Assembly: GCA_024516035.1 (NCBI GenBank)
Contig: CM044961.1
Coordinates: 7,743,796-7,807,795 of the forward strand
Origin: Bactericera cockerelli
Taxonomy: Eukaryota; Arthropoda; Insecta; Hemiptera; Triozidae
Reading direction: 5' to 3'
DNA length: 64,000 bases
Shown: positions 57,066 through 64,000 of the stretch, piece by piece
How the letters are laid out: each line of letters begins with the position of its first letter
How positions within the stretch are numbered: the stretch's first letter is position 1
Made by a program: the position numbers and the translations under genes
The notes under the pieces: generated by a model
Databases searched by the model: none
What the model was told of the DNA's origin: nothing
The model's input: only the letters and a program-made list of their open reading frames with translations

Positions 57066-60000
57066 CTTGATTTAAATAAAGCAAGGGTTTGAGTAAAATG
57101 GGGATATCCCCCCCGGGTTTTGATTAAAACAAATGATAAAAAAAAAAAAAAAAAAAAAAAAAATAAGCACCCCCCCACAGGATGAACTTTTTTTTTCCCA
57201 AAGAAAACATTTAAAAAAACGAAAAAACAAAAAAAGTTTTTTGTGAACTTAAAAAACAAACCAAAACTCCGAAACGGGCCCAACGGGGCCCGCCATGGGG
57301 GGAACGCCCCAATTTAAAACCAACCCCCCCCTTCCCCCCAAATTTCGGGAAACCCCAAAAGGGGGTTTTAAAAAAATTCCAAAAAAAAACCGGCCAGGGC
57401 CAAAAAAAAAAAACGGCCCCCCCAGCCGGTTATTTTCCCCTTTTTGGAAAAGGGGAAATGTTTGGGGCCTTTTCCAATTGGTAAAAAAATATGGTTAAAC
57501 CCCTAGGGTTTTTTGGAATAGGAAACGTTTTTAAAAAGGGTCCTTTTTTTGAAATTTAAAAACCCCCCGGGGTTTTTTTTTTCATTTTAAAATTTTTGTG
57601 GGGGACCCTAAAAAATGGGCTCTGGGGGTTTTTGGGCGGTTTTGAAAAGTTTTGGGGCCTTTTAAACCCGCCTTGTTTTTTTGAAAAGGGGATGCTTTTT
57701 TTTATTTAAAAATTAAAAATTTCCCTTTTTTCCCCCCTTTTTTTTTCCCCTCTTTCCCAACTTTCCACCCGGGTCCTATAATTTCATAATTCCAAGGAAA
57801 GAAAAAATTTTGGGGAAATTTTTATTTCCAAACCCCCAAAAAAGGAATTGGCCCAAAGGGATTTTAAAAAACCATTTCCCAATTTTAAAAATTAAAAGGG
57901 AAAAACCCAAAACCAATATAAATAAGCCCAAAATGTTACCTTTTTTAAAGATTTTGAAAAGGAGGAAAGGAAAAATTTTAAAAAAACCAAAAAACCCCCT
58001 TCCCCCCACCCCCAAACAAAATAAATAAAAAAAAAAAAAACGCAAAACCCAAAAACCCCCCCCCTTAGTTCTACAATTTTTGGGGAAAGAATTTAGTTAG
58101 CGTTGGGGAAAGCAAAAACATTTTGGGAAACCCCAAAAAAAAAACCTTTCCCCCAAAAAAAATTTTAGCAAACTTTTCCCCCAAAAAATTTTTTTTTTTC
58201 CCGAAAAAGATTTTGGCTTTCCTTAATAAATTTAAAAGAATTTTAAAAAAAAGTTTTTTTTTTTCCAAAAAAAACGTTTATTTTAACATTTTTAACATGA
58301 AACCCAAAGGGGGGGGAATTAAAAAAAAAAACCCCCGGGGAAAAACAAGGGCCGGGGCTAATAAAACCACGGGGGAATTCCTTTTTCCCCGGTTTTAAAA
58401 AATTCCCCCCCCTTTTTAAAAGGGGCCAACCAAATTTTGGGTTTTTTTTTTTTTTTTTCCCCACCAAATCCGCAAAAAATTAAAACACTCTTCCAAAAAT
58501 TTTTTGGCAAAAAAAAATTTTTAAAAAAAAATTTTTTTTTTATTTAAAATAAAGAAAAAAAACTTTTGAAGGGGACCCGGGAAAAATGGAAAAAATTTTT
58601 AACCCCCCCCCTTTTTTTATTAAAAAAAAGTTTTTAAAAAATTTTTTAAAAAAATTTTTCCCCTTTTTTTAATCCCCCAACCTTTTTTTCTGCCACCAAA
58701 AAAAAATTCCCCCCCTGAATCCAATATTTTTTAAAACAAGGAACAAAAAAGGGGTTTTGGGGAAAAATTTTTTCCCCCCCTTTTTAAAAATGGCCCAAAA
58801 ACCCTAACAAAAATTTTTAAAAATAAACCCAAAATTTAAAAAATTGGGCCCCTTTAAAAAAAAAATATAAGGGTTTTTATGCTAAAAGGGACAACCGACC
58901 CCCCACCCGGAAGGTAAAAAACAAGGAAAAACCTATCCTTAAATTTTTAGGGGAAATTATTTTTTAAAAAAAAACAACCCAAAAAAATTTCCCACAAAAG
59001 GATTCAAGGTGGGCCCCGGGGAAAATTTTTTTAAAATTTTAAAAAAATTTGTGGGGCAATTGTTTTAAAAAAAAGAAAAAAGAATTCCAACAACAAAAAC
59101 CCCAACAAAAAACAAAACAACAACCCCCAAACCCAAAACCCCCAAACCAACCCCAAAAAAGGAAAAAAAAAAAAAAGTTGAAAAACTAAAAATTTTTGCA
59201 ATTTCCACACCCGAAAAAATTTTAAAAAAAACCAAACATACTTTTCCTGTTGGGGGAAAGAAAGGCCGGTTTTTTTCCGCCCCAAGGGGGTGAAAACAAT
59301 TTTAAAAAAAAAAAAAATTTTCCGTTTTTTCCCCCTTTTTCGGTTAGCAAAAAGGGGATTTTAAAAAACAAATTTTTAATTTTTTTTGGAAAAATATAAA
59401 AATTTTTAAGGCCAAAAAAAAAATTAGAACAACCAAAAAGGTAAAAGGTTTTATTATGAAAGGCCAATTAAATTTCCTTTGACCAAAAAAAAATATGAAA
59501 ATTTTACAATTTAATTGGTTTAAAAATTTAGAAGGTGGGGCCTGGGAGGAAAATTTTTTTTATGAAAAATTAAATATCCCCCAAAAAATAAAGGGAAAAA
59601 GGAAATTTTTTTTGGAAATTTTCCTTGGGAAAAACCTTTTTTCAGTCCAGAAACTCAAAATAAAGGGGGGTTTGGTTTTGCCAGAAACCTTAGGTAATTT
59701 TTAAAAAAAAATTTTTAAAACTTAGGGGGAAAAAGAATAGGTAAACCCCCAAAAACCCCTTTGTACCAAACAAAAAGGGGTTAAATTACTGCAAAAAGGG
59801 GAACCCAAACTGCTTAGTTTTAAGTTTTCCTGGGGGTTAAGGAAAAAAAACTGATTTTTTAAGCATTTGGGAAAAAAAACTTTTATTTTACCTTAATTTT
59901 GTACGATTAAAAAATTTTTGTGGTTTTAACCCCTTTAATAAAAATCAAAAAAAGTTATTTTCTTTAACATTTTATGAAAGAAAAATTTTTTTGTTCTTTT

Positions 60001-61043
60001 AACAAAACTTAGATTTAAAAAAAGGCCTAAAGAAAATTTGTTTCCCCGGGGGGAAAAGGGAGAAATTTTTTCCCCAGACCAAAACGTAAAAAAAAGTTCA
60101 AGGAAATGTCCCAAAAGGTTTAAAATCTTGGGGAAATTTCCTTAGGGGAATTTAAAAAATTTAACCCAAAAACCGGGCCACCCGAAATTTAAATTTTTAA
60201 CCCCCAAAGGGAATTTTAACCTTTGGGATTAATAAGACCTAAAAAATATAATAAAAGGGTTTGAGGCAAAAAGTTTTTAAAAGGGTTGTTTTCCCACCCA
60301 AAAACAAAGGGTTTCCATTCATTCTCCCGGGTTCCAAAACCGAACAAAAAATTAAAGGTAAAAAAATTTTAAAAAAACCCCCAACCCAAAAGGGGTACCA
60401 AATTAAAAAAAAAAGAAAAAAAGGCTACAAAAAATAAAGAAAGGAATTAAAAAAATTAGAAAAAACCTTGTGCGGGGAAAATCCCCCCCACAAGAAATTT
60501 TAATAAAAAGGAATAAATTTTTTTCTTTTGGGAAAAAAAAGGGTTTATAAGAAAAAATGTTTTGGGGGGGAAACAACCCCAAAAAAGGTTTGGTTTTTAA
60601 AAGGGCATTTTTCCCCCGGGAAATTTAGTTTTTCCAACCAAAAAAACCTTAAAAATTTAAAAAAAAAAAGTGCCCTTTTAAAAATTAAGATGAAACCGTA
60701 AAAAGAAATAAACCTATTTTAAAATTTCCCCAAAATGGGGGTTTTTTTAGAAAATACAAATTAATTTTTAAAATAAAAAAAATTAGAAAAAATTTTTTTT
60801 AAAAAAAATTTTGAAAAAAAAGTAAAAAAAGAAAAAGTAATTTAAAAAAGGAAAAAAAAAATTGGATAAAAAAGGAAATTTTAAAAATTTTTAAAAAAGA
60901 AAAAAGGAAAAAAAATTTAAAAATAAAATTTAAAAAAGGAAAAAAAAAGGGTTTTGAAAAGGTCTGGAAGAAACCCTTTTAAAAAAACCTTTTAAAAAGT
61001 GCCCTTGAAGGGGGTTTTAAAAGTGAAGAAGTTGGGTTTTTTC

Positions 61044-61045
<2 letters not shown>

Positions 61046-61092
<47 letters not shown>
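61046..61092. repeat. G47 homopolymer
   Basis: 47 consecutive G in the corrupted block; almost certainly inflated. Confidence 0.9.
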
Positions 61093-61093
<1 letters not shown>

Positions 61094-63390
61094 AAAAAAC
61101 CGTCCCTCGCCCTTTCCAAATTAAAAAAGATTTTTAAAGGGAAAAGGCTTAAAAAACATCCCTTTCAGGGTTTTCCCCGGAAAACCTCCCTTTTTTAAAA
61201 ATTTTAAAGGGGTTTAAAGACTTAAAAGGGGCCCTAATTGTTTTGGAAAAAGGGGCGTGGGGAATTCAAGTGTTTAAAAAATTACCTTTATTCCCCAAAA
61301 AAATTTTTTTTTCTGAATTTTTCCCCATTCATAAACCCCATTTTTTAAAAGGTTTTTTTAAAGAAGAAACAAAAGGGGGCCTTACAACCCAAAACCCCTA
61401 AAAATTTTTTAAGAAAACAAAATTACCCCAAAATTTTTCTTCCCAAAAAAACCCCCAAGGGGAAAAAATAAAAAAATCGGAAGGGTTTTTTTAAAAAAAA
61501 AGAAAACAAAAGGGCCAAAAAACCTTAGAAAATTTGGATCCAAACCCCCCAAAAATTTTAAAAAAAAGTTTGGGGGTTTTTGGATTTGAAAAGGGTTTAA
61601 AATTTTCCCCCTTCAATTTTTTGTTTAAAAAAAAACCAAAAATAAATTTAAAGGAAAACCCTTTTTGGGAACCCCAGTTTTTCCCCAGAAAAAGGGGGTT
61701 TTGGAAAAAAAAAGCCGATTTTTCCCCACCAATCCAGAAAAAAGGTTTCAAAAATTTTTTCCTTCCCCCCTTTTTAATTAAGAGGAAAAATCCATTTTGG
61801 GGAAATAAAAGTTTAAGAAATTTTTTAGCCGTTTTAACCCAAGGGTTTTTTTTTTTTATTGCCCTAAACGGCCTTGGGAATTTAAAAAGGGCGAAGCCCG
61901 GCCAGAAAAACCCTTTTTTTATTCCTAAAAATTTTTTTAAAAATATTTTTAAAAAAAAAATTTTCAAAAAATTTTTTTTTTGAAAAGTTTGTTTTTCAAA
62001 AATTACCCCGGGGAATTTAAATGCTTGGAAAAAGGGGTTTGGTTTAAAAAAGGAACTTTAAAAACCCCGGTTGTTGGACCCCCCGGGGGTTTGTTTCATT
62101 TTTTTATTTAAAAAATTTTTGGGCCCTTTTAAAAAAGAAAATACCCCTGGAAAAAAATTGGCCCCCCCCCGGTTTTTTTGTTTAAAGGGGGAAAACAAAT
62201 TTAAAAAACAAAAGGGGGGAAGAGTTTTTTAATGAGGTCTTTTTTTTCCCGAAAATTTTAAAATTTAACCCCGAAAAAAATTTTTAAAGCCCGGAACTAA
62301 AAACCCCTTAAACCCACCCCTTTTGTAATAAGGGGGGGCGGGTAGGGAACTCCTTTTATTCGGACTTGGAATTGCACCAATTTCCAAAGAACCAAAGGTA
62401 AACGTTTTACCTACGAATTTTCCCGGAAAGGAAACCGGGGGCGGCCTTTAAAACCCCGGGGGCTTCACAAAGGGGTTTGCAAAATTCCCGGGTTGGGCCA
62501 AAAACCCCTCGCCTTTAAATTTTTTTAAAATTTTTAAAAAGGTTAAAATTCCCCGAACAATTTTGTTTTTAAAAAAATTTAAAAAAGAAAAATTTGGAAA
62601 AAAAAATAAAAATTCCCCGCCCCAAAAAAGGCGGGGGTTTTTTTGGAATTTTTACCCCAACCCCCCCCCTTGGGGGTTTTTTCCTTTTCACCCTTCCCTT
62701 TTACGAGGGATAAGGCCCTTTTTAAAAACCGTTGTTAACTTTTAAACCCCAAAGGGTTAAAAAAACGGCATTGAAAGAACCTCCCCTAGCCTTTCCGGTT
62801 TAATTTTTTAAAAATAAAAACACCTTTTTTTTTAAAAATTTTTCCCCTTTAAGGGGGGGAAATTTTTGAGATTTTAACCTTTCCAAACTTTTTTTTTCCC
62901 TTTTTTTTAAAAGGCCTAACCGGAAATTTTTTAATTGGAGCCAATTTTTTTCTTCTTTCTGGTAAAACGTTATACAACCAATTAAACCCCGATTGGGAAT
63001 TTTGTAAAACCGGAAATTAAAAGAAACCCTTGAAAATTTGGGGGTTAAAATTTGTGGGGTTTTTTTTTAAAAAAAATGCCCACAATGGCGCCCCAAAAAG
63101 GTAATTTTCAAAGAAGGGTTAAAAGAAGTTTTCCCCCGCCATATTCCCTTTTCCCCCGTTTTTTTTTCCCCCTCCGCACCTAGAAGGGGTTTTTTTTTTC
63201 CCGCCCTTCCGGGGGAAAAAATTTAAAAGATCCCTTAAAAAAAAAATTTCCCAAGTTTCATTTTTCCCAAAAAATTCCCCCGTGATTTTCCCCAGATTTT
63301 TTAAATTTACGAGGTTTTTAAATTTTTTCAATTAGAAGGTCTTTTTCCCCTTTTTTTTCAAGGAAATTTTTTTTGATGGGGGGGAACCAA

Positions 63391-63450
63391 AGGGCGGGGT
63401 TATTTTCTTCGGCAATCTCTTCCACCCAACTCCATATAAGATTTTGAATA
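63391..63450 (-). repeat. Hairpin motif, copy 4
   Basis: On the minus strand: cttatatggagttgggtgg, aagagattgcc, gaa, gaaaat, aaccccgccct. The stem has one mismatch and one G-T pair compared with the three other copies. It abuts the end of the corrupted block, so the mismatch may be a consensus error. Confidence 0.55.
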
Positions 63451-63761
63451 CATAATAATGGCACTTCATCGAGCGAGCTACTGAGGACTTTGTCTAATGT
63501 CTATGATATAGTCTAACTGTCAAACACATCAGCATTAAAAAGCTAACAGTCATCGTAATGACCTCACTGGAGCACAATCAAAGACCACTTAATTATTAAT
63601 ACTTTTTTTAGCCGTTTCAAGTCTTTTTCAACCTTCGTATATTAGGACTTCGTACTCAAAAAAGCTGTAAATTATATATTAGCATCCATTTTTTCTTCTG
63701 CTGGTAATGCTGCTACTATATTTGCAGCATTACCAAACTGTATGATATTTTCGTATATTAA
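63451..63761. other. AT-rich sequence, no recognised gene
   Basis: Normal-quality sequence between the hairpin motif and the MITE. The inverted pair ggtaatgctgc (63701) and gcagcattacc (63724) forms a perfect 11-bp stem with a 12-nt loop. No ORF. Confidence 0.6.
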
Positions 63762-63890
63762 GGGCGGAATTAATAGACAACATTAATAACTTAAGTCGTT
63801 GGTAAGTGTCGGTTTTCCCTATCAAACACAGTACGCAATCCGTGACTTAGCGCCACAGAGGTATTACAAAGACGTCTATTAATTTCGCCC
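63762..63890. mobile_element. MITE with TAA target duplication, copy 2 (PIF/Harbinger-like)
   Basis: 129 bp. The left end gggcggaattaatagac pairs with the right end gtctattaatttcgccc with one mismatch. Both sides are flanked by TAA (tattaa|gggcgg and cgccc|taagtg), matching the 3-bp TWA duplication typical of PIF/Harbinger elements. Internal blocks match 37154-37272. Non-coding. Confidence 0.8.
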
Positions 63891-64000
63891 TAAGTGTTGC
63901 GGAGCTCTAGCTTGCCTATAATCCTTGGCCCCACAGTTGCGTGCCATGCCGCAGTGGTCCTCATTTCGATACTCGGTTTGTTCCGAACACACATTCAGCT
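63891..64000. other. Flank of MITE, no feature recognised
   Basis: GC-richer text (ccgcagtggtcctcatttcg and similar). I see no gene. Confidence 0.5.

Larger units (their letters stand above)
41190..63385. other. Homopolymer-corrupted consensus, block 2
   Basis: About 22 kb in which base runs are strongly expanded, with typical text aaaaattttttccccccaaaa. Severity varies: 49.5-53 kb and 54.9-55.3 kb are milder, 44-47.6 kb worst. A pure run of 47 G lies at 61046-61092. Ordinary sequence returns abruptly at 63391. All ORFs here (Phe, Lys, Gly, Pro-rich) should be disregarded. Probable causes are gap filling with raw long reads or failed polishing. Confidence 0.9.

Noticed and set aside
61491..61983. 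Two overlapping ~150-residue frames on opposite strands
   Set aside because: Both lie in homopolymer-inflated sequence; composition is Lys/Phe/Pro/Gly only and frame is meaningless if run lengths are wrong.

Overview
The window looks like repeat-rich, AT-rich nuclear DNA from an arthropod, most likely an insect. The evidence is an R1-clade-type non-LTR retrotransposon, Helitron-like elements, tRNA-derived SINE-like repeats ending in (TTA)n, a short inverted-repeat element flanked by TAA, and very abundant TG, GA and CT simple repeats. A hemipteran (planthopper-like) source is only my impression from repeat style. I recognise no host gene exon, rRNA or functional tRNA. The only long ORF that looks like a real protein is the retrotransposon reverse transcriptase at 11751-13730.

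Layout. 1-5.5 kb is AT-rich sequence with a ~50-bp minisatellite whose units contain a perfect hairpin (1441-1930), a purine-rich tract and a small array of near-perfect palindromes (5321-5530). 5.7-8.0 kb holds a SINE-like copy, a ~235-bp Helitron-like insert in the centre of a palindrome, and a candidate ~1.17-kb non-autonomous Helitron (6794-7962) with internal 185-bp repeats and a long TG tract. 8-11.5 kb is mostly simple repeats. 11.4-14.6 kb is a 5'-truncated R1-type element flanked by two ~0.3-kb copies of the same unique-plus-minisatellite sequence. 15-31.2 kb is a mixture of SINE-like copies, short interspersed repeats, minisatellites, an eroded LINE tail and anonymous AT-rich DNA.

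Two blocks, 31240-34195 and about 41190-63385 (together roughly 25 kb, 39 percent of the window), are made almost entirely of homopolymer runs. I read these as unreliable consensus, probably gap filling or unpolished long-read sequence, not biology. ORFs predicted inside them should be ignored. Real sequence appears to lie underneath: at 57003-57065 a tRNA-like SINE head is still readable with expanded runs. Between the blocks, 34.2-41.2 kb is ordinary AT-rich DNA with an inverted pair of a ~100-bp repeat and the first copy of the inverted-repeat element. The second copy lies at the right end (63762-63890).

No operon or pathway is present; the elements are independent genomic parasites and tandem repeats. 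I did not find a convincing new biological system. The items most worth checking are the retrotransposon with abnormally long flanking duplications, the hairpin-bearing minisatellite and palindrome arrays, the two Helitron candidates, and the corrupted blocks.
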